A stretch of 60,000 bases of DNA from Bolinopsis microptera (taxonomy: Eukaryota > Ctenophora > Tentaculata > Lobata > Bolinopsidae). The stretch is from NCBI RefSeq assembly GCF_026151205.1, contig NC_087084.1, positions 6,257,538 through 6,317,537 on the forward strand, read 5' to 3'. A model generated the notes under the pieces. That model saw nothing but the letters and a program-made list of their open reading frames with translations, did no database searches and was not told where the DNA came from. A program made the position numbers and the translations under genes. Shown here in pieces: positions 25,901 through 37,900 of this stretch; the first letter of the stretch is position 1, and each line of letters starts with the position of its first letter.

Positions 25901-28900
25901 AATTAAAATTTTAAATTTGGACACGAGTCTCGAAACACCCTGTAGTTACCACTGTTCACTGCGTAGGATAGCCAACTCGGGAAACCACTAGATCTAAGAT
26001 GCCTGATCCATGAACACACTGAAAAAGCATTTTGAAGAGGTTCCATGTTCGGCTTGAAGATGATATAGTCCGGAAGGCTGTTTCCAAACTTCAGGGCGGT
26101 ATATCGGCGTTTGTCGGCGGTTGAGTCCCCGGCAGTTGAGTCCCCGGCGGTTAAGTCCCCGGCAGTTGAGTTTAACAGAAGTAAGGATAGTATTCCAAGG
26201 ATAACCGGCTTCATCTTTAGACTAGTCTTAGCTAACAGTAATAAAATGGTAACATGGTGATTGGTAACTTGTGAGTTACTTTAACATTGTTTAGTTATGT
26301 CATAATAAGTTATTATGTACTTTATTAGTAGTTTCAAGTGGGAGGAATTTCTTTTTCAAAAAACGTTGAAATTTAATTTTAGAAGCGACGATGGTTAACG
26401 TTATTTGTTGGAGATAAAATGAAGAATATAGAGTATTCTTGGTGACAATAGAATCTTTGAAATGAAATGAAGAATATACTTTTGTGCACACAAACATAAA
26501 CAGAGACGGCATCAAAAATAGCTATGAACTCGCAACAAATAAGGAACTAGTAAAAGAAATGATGAGCCTTTCAACATTTGACTAACAACGAAACCAGCAG
26601 AAAGAATGATAAATATGATACGTTAATTAAATATGATATACTTTCTAACACTACACATTACTATGTGTAATAAGAAGTTCTAACTTACTAAAGTGTATGT
26701 CTTGTAATTTGCACACTGCGTAATGACGCTGTTACCAGAGGTCTATACCAGAGTTGTATAACAGAGTTGTATAACAGAGGCGTGCACAGCAATTTTGTGA
26801 ATTGGAAAATGTAAAAGTATGACGTTACTACTCCAATATCTATGTTTTTTGTCACATTATCCAAGCAGTGATTGGTTCATGACCCTAGAAATGGTTCCAG
26901 TTCTGTAATCCAGGATAAAGCCCTGTGCCCTGTGTTAGAACAGATGCTGCAGCACATACCCTCACCCTGGTTCAGGGACAAAAGAAAATCGCGATTATTT
27001 TGGCCAAAAATCGCGATACCGCGACAAGCCAAAAAGACGACATATAAAATTTGTCGCAAAGAATGGGAAAAATCGTGATCCTGCACATGCCGCGATTTCT
27101 TTTTGTCCCTGCCCTGGTTGTGCCGTCTTATCTATAACAAGTTATGAAGTTGGGGTCTAATTAGTAATTATCTCTGGACGTTAGATGTATAGTATACTTC
27201 TCAATCTATTATTCATTTAATCTTTCCAGACCGTGGTTTGGATATCAAACCAGCCAGACCGCGGTGCAAAGCCTCTGTTCTATAATACATAATTTACATA
27301 ATATAATACATAATACATATAAAACTTGATTTAGCCCTGCCGCTACTGTGTACCGGGGACAAAAGGAAATCGCGGCATGTACGGAATCGCGATTTTTCCC
27401 ATTATTTGCGACAAATTTTATGTACAGTTTAATGTATAGTCTGTTAAAAATCGCGGTATCGCGATATCCTTTTGTCCCTGCTGTGTACTCTAACAATTTA
27501 CCACACTCTACTTGTGCCCTGTTTTTAATACTAACTTAACTTGCTTCGCTAATCAAAATTGGTTCATTATCATTCTCCATGCTACACACTACCAACATCA
27601 TTTAATGCAGACAACTTAAAAACATGTAAAGTGTAAATGTTACATTACATAGATAATTAATTTCAAATTTTAGCCACACTATTAACACTTATTTTCGTCC
27701 TTATAATTACATTTATTTTAATAATTCCATTATTTTCAGATTTTGTTACTGTGTAAGGGGGCCGAGTCGTCAGTGTTGGATATCTGTGATAGTGGCTGTG
27801 TAGATGTAACCCGGAAACACGTGGACGAGTAAGATAAGCACTATTGTCTTTCTACTATCTACTATCTAGTGTGATGTAATATCTGTTAATTAAGATATGC
27901 AACGTGTTTCTATAACCTTCCATTATCTGCACATGATGTGCTATCTGTTAAGTAAGATAATAACGATAATATATAAATAAGATAGTAATAACTACCATCC
28001 TCATTCCCCCTAGCAAAGTCCCTAACAAAGTCCCTAACATTCCCCCTAACAAAGTCCCTAACAAAGTCCCTAACCAAAGTCCCTGCTAACAAAGTCCCTA
28101 ACATTCCCCTAACAAAGTCCCCCCCCCCCCCCCCCCCCAGCTACTAAAGAGAAGTGACCCCCCCCCCCTAACAATTCCCCCTAACAAAGTCCCTCCCTCC
28201 CCCCCCCCCCCCCCCCCCCCAGCTACTAAAGAGAAGTGACCCCCCCCCCCCCCCCCCCCCCCTAACCAAAGTCGGGGGGGGGGGGGCCAATGGCATAAAT
28301 GGAGAAAATGGAGAATTACTCATAGGTTTTTTCCATTTTCTCCATAGAAATAGTCTCCATTTTATGCCATTTTATGCCATTTTATGCCATTGAAAACCTG
28401 AAAAATTTAGAATTTCGAGAAAAATTATTAAAAAAAAAGATATTTTCGGCCAATAATGAACAGAGTATCATGAAGCATGGAGAAAAGTGGTTTTCAGAAA
28501 AACTTTGAAAAATGTTGACTTAGAAAATGTTCGGTCCGAGTCATTTACGATACGTACCTCCCGTATCGAGAGCTCCCGATTCCGAGCTCGTGTTGCAAAG
28601 GGGAGGCCTGCCTTCCGAGATCGCATTACCTCGAGTCCAAAATTGTGTATCGAGGGGAAGGTGTGGACTTCGAAAAACCGAAAAAATATTTTCGGCCAAT
28701 AATGAACAGAGTATCATGAAACATGGAGAAAAGTGGTTTTCAGAAAAAATTTGAAAAATTTTGACCGAAAAAATATTTTCGGCTTATTATGAACAAGGTA
28801 GCATGAAACGTGGAGAAAAGTGTTTTTCAGAAAAACTTTGAAAAATTTTGACTTAGAAAATTACCCCTCGGTACACAATTTTGGACTCGAGGCTTCCCCC

Positions 28901-31900
28901 TGGTAATGCGATCTCGGAAGGCAGGCCTCCCCTTTGCAACAGGAGCTCGGAATCGGGAGCTCTCGATACGAGAGGTACGTATCGAGAATGACTCGGGCCG
29001 AAAATTTTCTAAGTCAAAATTTTTCAAAGTTTTTCTAAAAACCACTTTTCTCCACGTTTTATGCTACCCTCTTCATTATAAGCCGAACATATTTTTTTGG
29101 TTTTTCGGTTTATCGAAGTCTGCACCTACCCCTCGATACACAAATTTGGACTCGAGGCTTCCCCCTGGTACTGCGATCTCGGAAGGCAGGCCTCCCCTTT
29201 GCAGTGCGAGCTTGTTTCGACTGTCGAGGATGTAGGTCTCACTTCTCAGTTTGCTCTCCCCTATTACTCACACCTGCTGTAGCCTGTAGAAATAACTTTA
29301 TACTAGGCTTGAGTAATTATGAGTTTGCCTGAAGTGTGCCTCTACTAACCTAGTATAAGCATCTAGTAGCCTACTATGAGCTTTCATAAGCTTGTTAGTA
29401 AGCGTAAATAAACATGTTAGGATGTCCAATTTAGGTGTTAAACGGTGTTAAAGATGAAATTTCGAAGACAAAATTCATGGCATAAAATGGAGAAAATGGA
29501 GAATTACTCATGGGTTTTTCCATTTTCTCCATAGAAAAAGTCTCCATTTTATGCCATTTTATGCCATTTTATGCCATTGGCCCCCCCCCCCCCCCCCCCC
29601 AAAGTCCCTGCTAACAAAGTCCCTCACTCAGCTACGCAGCTGAAGGGCTCCGGACCCTGGTAACCCCTAACAAAGTCCCTAACAAAGCCCCTAACAAAGT
29701 CCCTGCTAACAAAGTCCCTCCCCCAGCTACGCAGCAGAAGTGACCCCCCCCCCCCCCCCCCCCTAACAATTCCCCCTAACAAAGTCCCTCCCCCAGCTAC
29801 TAAAGAGAAGTGACCCCCCCCCCCCCCCCAACCAAAGTCCCTGCTAACAAAGTCCCTAACAAAGTCCCTCCCCCCCCCCCCCCCTAACATTCCCCCTAAC
29901 AAAGTCCCTCCCCCAGCTACGCAGCTGAAGGGCTCCGGACCCTGGTATTCGCCATGAAGGAGATCTCCCCCGAGGACTACACTGAAGTGGACCGACTAAT
30001 GGTGGACTGTCAGAACGCTATTAATGACAGGGAGGCTAAAGAACAGCTGGCTTTTCAGAGTATCGAAGATAGGCTGTGTTGTATTGGAGTTACTGGAGTT
30101 GAGGACAGGTTAGTTGTTGTGTTGTATTGGAGTTACTGGAGTTGAGGACAGGTTAGTTGCTGTGTTGTATTGAAAATCTACTACAGATTTTCTTTCTGTA
30201 TATCACTATACAGCTCCTCTTTAGAAAAAGTGCATGTGACAAGTAACGAGACAAGGATGCTCTAGGATCAGGAGCGACAAATGATCAATTGTTCTAGACG
30301 TGAGGCTTTCTGCAGTAACGGCCCTAGCGAACAGGGGGATGGTTGTTCGCTTGAGTACTATGATGCGGTTATACAAGTCTGGCAAAACAATTTGTGACCT
30401 GCCTATTGGCCGGGCGCCGCCGTAGACTCAACACATGGTGTGTGGGGTATTTACCTCGGGCACACACCTTAATCTCTCGACCGGCGGGTCACACCCAAAT
30501 CTCCTGCTCCAACTCTTTCAAAGGCTGGTACCCTACTACTACGTGGCCAGAAGGAAATTCTTGTAGGAACTCTTAATGTACGAACAATTAGAGAACAATA
30601 CAAGAGGGATGAGCTGGGTGTATGCATGAGGGATAGTGGCGTACATATTTTGGGCATTCAGGAGCATCGGGTAGTACATAGCACTGAAATCGAGTATCAA
30701 GATCTTGGAAGCTCTCACCTCATAACAACTTCGGCATGGAGAACCAGCAATGGGGCGGCTGCTGGTGGGGTTGGTATTGTCTTGGACAAAAAGACAGTAT
30801 TCAACTCATTGATTAGTGTATACTCACATGACAGGAGGACGATGGTAGCCAACTTTGCAGGGAACCCGGTCACAACTGTTATTGTGACTTATAGCCCGAC
30901 AGAGGGGGCGACTGTCGACGAAGCAGAAAACTACTACGACAGCCTTGGTGGTGCCATCGACCAGATACCAGCCCACAACTTACTATTCGTTGTAGGAGAC
31001 CTCAATGCGCATGTCTCATCATCAGGAAACTGGACATCCTTCCACAAGGGTCCAGCAAACCGAAATGGTAGACTGCTAGAGGATATGCTGTTGGAGCGAC
31101 AGCTAGAAATCACAAACACCAGATTTCAGAAGCGAAGAGGTAAACTCTGGACATATCTCTCAGATATGAGTCAAAGTAAATCTCAAATCGACTTCATCAT
31201 TTGCCGGAAGAAATGGCGGAACTCCGTCAAGAACTCCGAAGCATATGGTAGTTTCCACAGTATTGGCTCGGATCACAGAGTAGTCGTAGCAAGGGTAAAG
31301 CTTAGTCTACGGATAAGCAAGACGGAGAAGAGGGCTCCGGTTCTGGACTGGTCTAAACTTAAAACTGATATCGCTCTACAAGAGAGGTACACAGTGGAAG
31401 TTAAAAACCGCTTTTCCATACTTGAAAAGGATGATCAGACGGCAACAGAAAGGTACCAATGCTTTATTGATGCGAATAGGACAACTTCTCGACTTTTACT
31501 ACCTGAAAAGGAGAAAAAGAAAAGATGTAAAATCTCAGCGACTCCAAGTGTTGAAATTGCCAGGCTGAAGCTGAGGGAATGTAGCATAAAATACCACTCA
31601 GATGCTACAGAAGACAACCGAATAGCTGTTCAAGAGGGCAAACAGAAGCTAGGCGATGCTTATCAAGCAGCCAAAGAGCACCTGCTGGAGGGGCAGGTCC
31701 GGGAACTGGAGGAAGCAAGTTGGCAGGGCAGACATGCTAAAAGCTGGACCATGATCAACAAGATCACAGGTAAAGCTCCATCATATACTGGCAAAATCAA
31801 GGGAAACTCACCAACGGAAAGGGTTCAGAAATGGAAGGACTATTTTGCTACTCTTCTCGGCTCACCACCGACGGTAGAGAACGCGGAAGAGGATATTGAC

Positions 31901-34900
31901 CCAGTCCACCCACCTCTGAATATCGGAACAGAACCGTTTACGTTGGATGAGTACAGGAAAGCAAAGTCCAGCATAAAGGAAGGGAAAGCATGGGGTGACG
32001 ACAACATAGCCCCAGAAGTCTTAAAACGATGCGACCTTGATCAAATTGTCTTAGACTTCTGTAACAATGCTCTATTGAAAGGTGAGAAACCAGACCAATG
32101 GTCAACTGCCAACATCATACCAATTCCAAAGAAGGGCGACCTTAGCGAACCAATGAACTATCGGGGAATAAGCTTGTCATCCCTAGTTGCCAAGTCTCTA
32201 AACAAGATGGTTCTAAACCGGTTGAAGCCAGAAATCGAGACAATTCTGCGTAGAAACCAGAATGGATTCAGACCAGGAAGGTCAACAACTCAACAGATAT
32301 TGGTACTGAGACGTCTTATAGAGGGTGTCAAGAGTCGGAAACTGCCAGCTGTTCTGACATTTATAGACTTTAAGAAGGCTTTCGACAGTGTACATCGTGG
32401 GAAAATGCTAAAGATTCTAGAAGCTTACGGCATTCCAGTCAAAATCGTGCAGCTTATACGGCTCATGTACGAGAAGACAATGGCCAAAGTCCTAACTCCA
32501 GACGGAGAAACTGAATTGTTCGAGATACTTGCAGGTGTGTTACAGGGTGATACCTTAGCACCTTACCTCTTTGCAATAGTCATCGACTACTGTATGAGGC
32601 AAGCCATAGGCGATGATGCGGAGCGACTTGGACTCACCCTCGAACGTAGAAAAAGCAGAAGAGTGGGGCCCAAGATCATCACCGATGTGGACTTTGCAGA
32701 TGATATAGCACTTATATCTGAGGACATGGACAAGGCTAACGAGTTCCTGCTCAGAGTAGAATCGGCGGCAGCAAGCGTGGGACTACACATAAACGAAGGC
32801 AAGACCAAGGTCATGACACTGAATATGGAGGATCGATCTAGCGACCTACAAAGTCGATCCGGGGAAGCCATAGAAAATGTAGATGATTTCATCTACTTAG
32901 GCTCCTGGATTGAGAGCACAGATAGGGAGATAAGGGTTAGAAAGGGAAAAGCGTGGGGTGCCCTACATAGACTGAAGGATATCTGGAAATCCAAACTCTC
33001 AAAGAGCCTAAAGATTAGATTGTTCATAGCGGCTTGTGAATCAGTACTGCTCTACGGATCAGAAACCTGGACACTGACAAAGGCTCAAGAGAAAAGTTTG
33101 GACGGGACATACACAAAGATGTTGCGTATGGTGCTGGGTATCTCATGGAAGGACAAGGTCAGCAATATAACTTTGTATGGTAGCCTCCCAAGGCTGTCAA
33201 ACAAGTTACGAAGCAGGAGATTAAAAATGGCGGGACACTGCATCCGACATCCTGAGCTACTTGCCAGTGATTTAGTCTTATGGGAACCTACGCACGGTAG
33301 AGCACAGCAAGGCCGACCAAGACAAAGCTACTTGTCTATGTTACTGAAGGAAGTCGGGACAAACTCTAAAGAGGAACTGCGAACCCTGATGCGGGACAGG
33401 GATATATGGAGGGGGTTTTCTGGCGTAGATCGGACTTAGCTCCGACATAGTAGTAGTAGTAGTAGTAGTAGTTGTATTGGAGTTACTGGAGTTGAGGACA
33501 GGTTAGTTGCTGTGTTGTATTGGAGTTACTGGAGTTGAGGACAGGTTAGTTTCTGTGTTGTATTGGAGTTACTGGAGTTGAGGACAGGTTAGTTGCTGTT
33601 TTGTATTGGAGTTACTGGAGTTGAGGACAGGTTAGTTGCTGTGTTGTATTGGAGTTACTGGAGTTGAGGACAGGTTAGTTGCTGAGTTGTATTGGAGTTA
33701 CTGGAGTTGAGGACAGGTTAGTTGCTGTGTTGTATTGGAGTTACTGGAGTTCAGGACAGGTTAGTTGCTGTAGTGATAATGTTAGTTTTATGTTTGTTAA
33801 TTTAATTGATAGTTTAACTTATGGTATTTGCGCATTAATTTGATGTTTTTTAATTGGTAGACGAATTTTTAGTGGTCAAACATACCGCTATCTTCTGTTA
33901 ACATGGTGAATACTAAGTATTAAAGATAATCCAGCCGTTTTATGACTAACTGTAACTGTCCTGGGGGCCGGATAAAGTACAGTTTGGCTTACCGATTGGG
34001 ATGGGTAATGATATGTCTAACACTATAAATGATTTATTATAATATAATGTTTTTAATAACCGTATGAATAACTGTAACTGTAATAGTATGACTAATTGTA
34101 ACTGTATGTCAGGTTACAAGACGGAGTGTACGATACTATCAGTGCTCTGAAAGAGGGAGGAGTTAAACTATGGGTCCTTACTGGTTAGTTCAACAAATAC
34201 ACATGTTTTAGTAATATTAATATATATAAAGCGATACCATATATGTATATGGATGGATCCGTGCCAGTTTACTGACACCACGGCATCAACTTTAACGCGA
34301 CTTTCCGCAAAAACCGTAAAAGATATACAACTGAAACTTCTTTTTTTTTGACTGGGTCAAATGCTTTAATAGCCTTCAAATCAGCATAATTAATTTTAAA
34401 AATCGTCTGTTTGGCTTGTCGCGGTTTTTGGCCGAAATAATCGCGATTTTCTTTTGTCCCTGGCCTCATATAAACAAATAGATATTGACATTACATTGAA
34501 CACGAATCTCAGTCCCTCCCCGTTTTCCTTCAAAGGGTATTCTATAAACAGCAGATAGAAGCTTCTTTAAATTATTTCGTATCCTGTTTGTGTAAATTTG
34601 TTTCTAATCGTAATTCTAATTCTCCCCAGGTGACAAGATGGAAACAGCTGTGAACATCTCCCAGTCCTGCAACCATTTCACTGTCTCCATGAAACTACAC
34701 TTCCTTACAGCCAGGAGAGACGGAGAGTCTTGCAAACAGACTCTCGATAGTCTGTTGAAACTGCTGGAGGGTGAGGGACATTTTTGAACTTTGATGTTTG
34801 ATTTTGGTTAAATTTGATGAAAAAAACTATATAAGATCATCCTCGCGATGTATCTACCAAGAAATATGGCTAACGTTACCGATATTCAACAGCTGTAGTT

Positions 34901-37900
34901 GCTCTCCGATTAATTAATTCATAAGGTAGCATAAAGTAACAATTTAGTGGACCTCCACTAACCGCCCTAGTTCATCTCTTAATTGATCAATTAACAAATT
35001 AACTAACAAATTAATTAATAAATTAACAAATTAAATAACAAATTCTCAGGCACCTCACGTGAACGGAACCAGACGTATGGTCTAATAGTAGACGGCACGT
35101 CTCTAGCCACGTGTTTTAACACGTGTCCTGAACTGTTCCTCCGGACCACGTTGCTGTGCACCGCTGTTCTCTGCTGCAGACTTTCTCCTCTTCAGAAGGC
35201 TAAGGTTCGTGGGTTGGGGTGGGGTTTTTAGTGGGAGGTTGAGTGGGGTTTTCACGAAAACAGGTTCAATTTAAACCATCAGAAATATCGTGGTAGCTTC
35301 TTGACTAGATTCCCTTCTCCAGAAATGGACTGGTTTTTATTATCATTTAATTTTACGGTGTTCAAGACAAAATTATGTAGTATGCTGATTGCTGGTACAT
35401 GATTGGATGAAACTGTTAACTGATGAATAAAAATGACGCCCTCCTCCTCCATTCTTACAATTCACCTCTCAGGTAGTAAGAATGGTAAAAGAACACAAAA
35501 CAAATCCAGTAACACTGGCTATTGGAGATGGAGCTAACGATGTCAGTATGATCCTGGAGGCTAATGTTGGAGTCGGTAAGTAACAGATATATCATAGTTT
35601 CAGCCAAACAGTCATTAAACATTTACAAAATAAAAGATTAGTTACATCTGTAAATTTGGTTGATTTCAATAGAAATCTTCTGTATAAATTTTGTCGATTT
35701 CAAATGTATAACCCGTCTTCATTAATTATAATTAATTAATTTGTTGATTACTACCCTGTTTAGGTATCTACGGTAAAGAAGGCAGACAAGCAGTCAGGTC
35801 ATGTGACTTTGCCATCGCCCGGTTCCAGTACCTCCGTAACCTGATGTTTGTACACGGACACTACTACTACAGGAGGATATCTACCGTCGTGTTCTACTTC
35901 TTTTACAAGGTAATATTGAGTACTGTAAGGTACTGTAAGGTACTGTAAGGTACTGTAAGGTACTGTAAGGTACTGTAAGGTACTGTAAGGTACTGTAAGG
36001 TACTGTAAGGTACTGTAAGGTACTGTAAGGTACTGTAAGGTACTGTAAGGTACTGTAAGGTACTGTAAGGTACTGTAAGGTACTGTAAGGTACTGTAAGG
36101 TACTGTAAGGTACTGTAAGGTACTGTAAGGTACTGTAAGGTACTGTAAGGTACTGTAAGGTACTGTAAGGTACTGTAAGGTACTGTAAGGTACTGAAAGG
36201 TATTGTAAGGTACTACAAGGTACTGTAAGGTACTACAAGGTACTGTAAGTTCATTCATAACATTCCCCGATTAAATGATTATTAATTAATTATAAATTAA
36301 ATCTATCAGTTCATTGCGTACTTCATAGTTTTGATTATATTTGCTATACCTCCTAACCCCCGTGGTTTGTTTTCAGAATGTAACGTTTGTTGGCCCTGCT
36401 ATCTGCTTCCTCTTCATGAATGGATACTCCCCTCAGGTCAGTTAAAGTATTAGTTAAAAACTGGCAAAATAGTCCGCTTTCAACTAAAACTGACAAACCT
36501 GATCAAAAACTATTTCAGAAGTGATGCACATAAGTAATTAACCAATTAACATTAACGGAATTGCCCATTGCGTTATCTTGAGGCACCACAAGAATGCTGA
36601 TTAAACCCAGTTTTATCCGACCGTTGCTGATCTGCCCCTGTTTTTCAGACGATATACAGTGAGCTACAACTGATTGGGTTCAACCTAATGTTCTCAGCTC
36701 TCCCCATTATTAGTTACGGGTTATTTGAGCAACATCTTCCACCCACCCTGCTTTACGAGAAGCCATCACTTTATAAGTTAGTCGTTAATTGGGTTTAATT
36801 AGAGTTTATTTATTTGTTTTGATTAGAAGTAATTAGAAACGCAAGGAATGTCAGTCTTATCAAGAACTTTGCCAGGATCAGATAAATGATGAAATATTGA
36901 TACTCCCGAAATTATAAAAGGGTTCAATCCAAACTCCACCTTAACAAATACATCAGTTATTCAAATTCCAATAATTGTATTATTAGTTAATTATTATTAG
37001 CTAATTACTCAATACCTCAGAGAATCTGCTAAAACGAATCTACTCGCAATAAAATACTTCGTTGCGTGGATGGCTCTAGCTGTGTGGAACTGTTTTGTTA
37101 TTTTCATCTTCGATTTCTCGATGTTCTAGTAAGATCTTTACGCTATTTTTCAGTTAATTTCCCGTCTTTTAGAATTTTGTTAATAAATTCATATTTATTT
37201 AATTCTTAACAATGTAAATGATATAATTTCATAAAGTCTATACATTTTTACGAATTTTACCAACCTAATATTTTTACAATATTCCATTGTAAAACCTTGT
37301 TCCACAGTGATGCAGGAGGGTTCAACAGTTCTTAACAATGTAAATGATATAATTTCATAAAGTCTATAAATTTTTACGAATTTTACCAACCTAATATTTA
37401 TACAATATTCCAATGTAAAACCTTGTTCCACAGTGATGCAGGAGGGTTCAACAGTTCACAGCGAGTTGGTGGTTTGTGGTGTTACGGAACAGTAGCTTAC
37501 ACATCTGTCATATTCGTCATCAATATCATGGTAATTAGTAGCGTGACAAACAATTACTTAGCAACTGATCAGCAGTTAATTAGCAAATGATTGGCGTAGT
37601 TAGAATAATGAAAATTTTGATGAGGATACTATTATATTTATTTATTCATCATGCTTACTCGGATATATCTGAGCCATATTTTAGTGGTTCATCTATAATC
37701 TAATCTATAAAAACTAACCTTGTGTTTCAGATCGCCCTGAAGACGAGGTTCTGGGTGTGGTTCACTCACTTCACAATTTGGGGCACACTCCTCTCCTACG
37801 TCATTATCTCCTACTTCTATGCTATGTGGACCAAGTGAGTGGACTGTCAATTTTAAATAGTGACAACTTCAGGTCGAAAATAATAATAAATTCGCCTTGT

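Larger units (their letters stand above)
23173..26214 (-). pseudogene. Pentraxin/LamG-like coiled-coil membrane protein, coding exon split by a mariner element
   Basis: With the mariner and one TA left out, the first exon (26214-25943 joined to 24528-23795) reads through in frame and splices at CAACTAG|gtaacc to the last exon 23393-23173, 408 residues in all. A signal peptide ([19 protein letters not shown]) is followed by a repeated TAGDS linker, then a pentraxin-type domain ([64 protein letters not shown]). Next come about 90 residues of coiled coil in repeated units such as [11 protein letters not shown], one transmembrane helix ([16 protein letters not shown]) and a short acidic tail. That makes a type I membrane protein with an extracellular recognition head on a stalk. 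The inserted element adds stops, so this allele should be null. An uninserted allele may still exist, because the rest of the frame is intact. It lies antisense in a P4-ATPase intron. Confidence 0.75.

Noticed and set aside
29617-29902. Gly/Arg-rich minus-strand frame
   Set aside because: It translates the CCCTAACAAAGT array and poly-C runs.
35881-36258. Minus-strand frame of repeated [10 protein letters not shown]
   Set aside because: It is a translation of the 10-bp array; the real feature is the P4-ATPase exon on the other strand.
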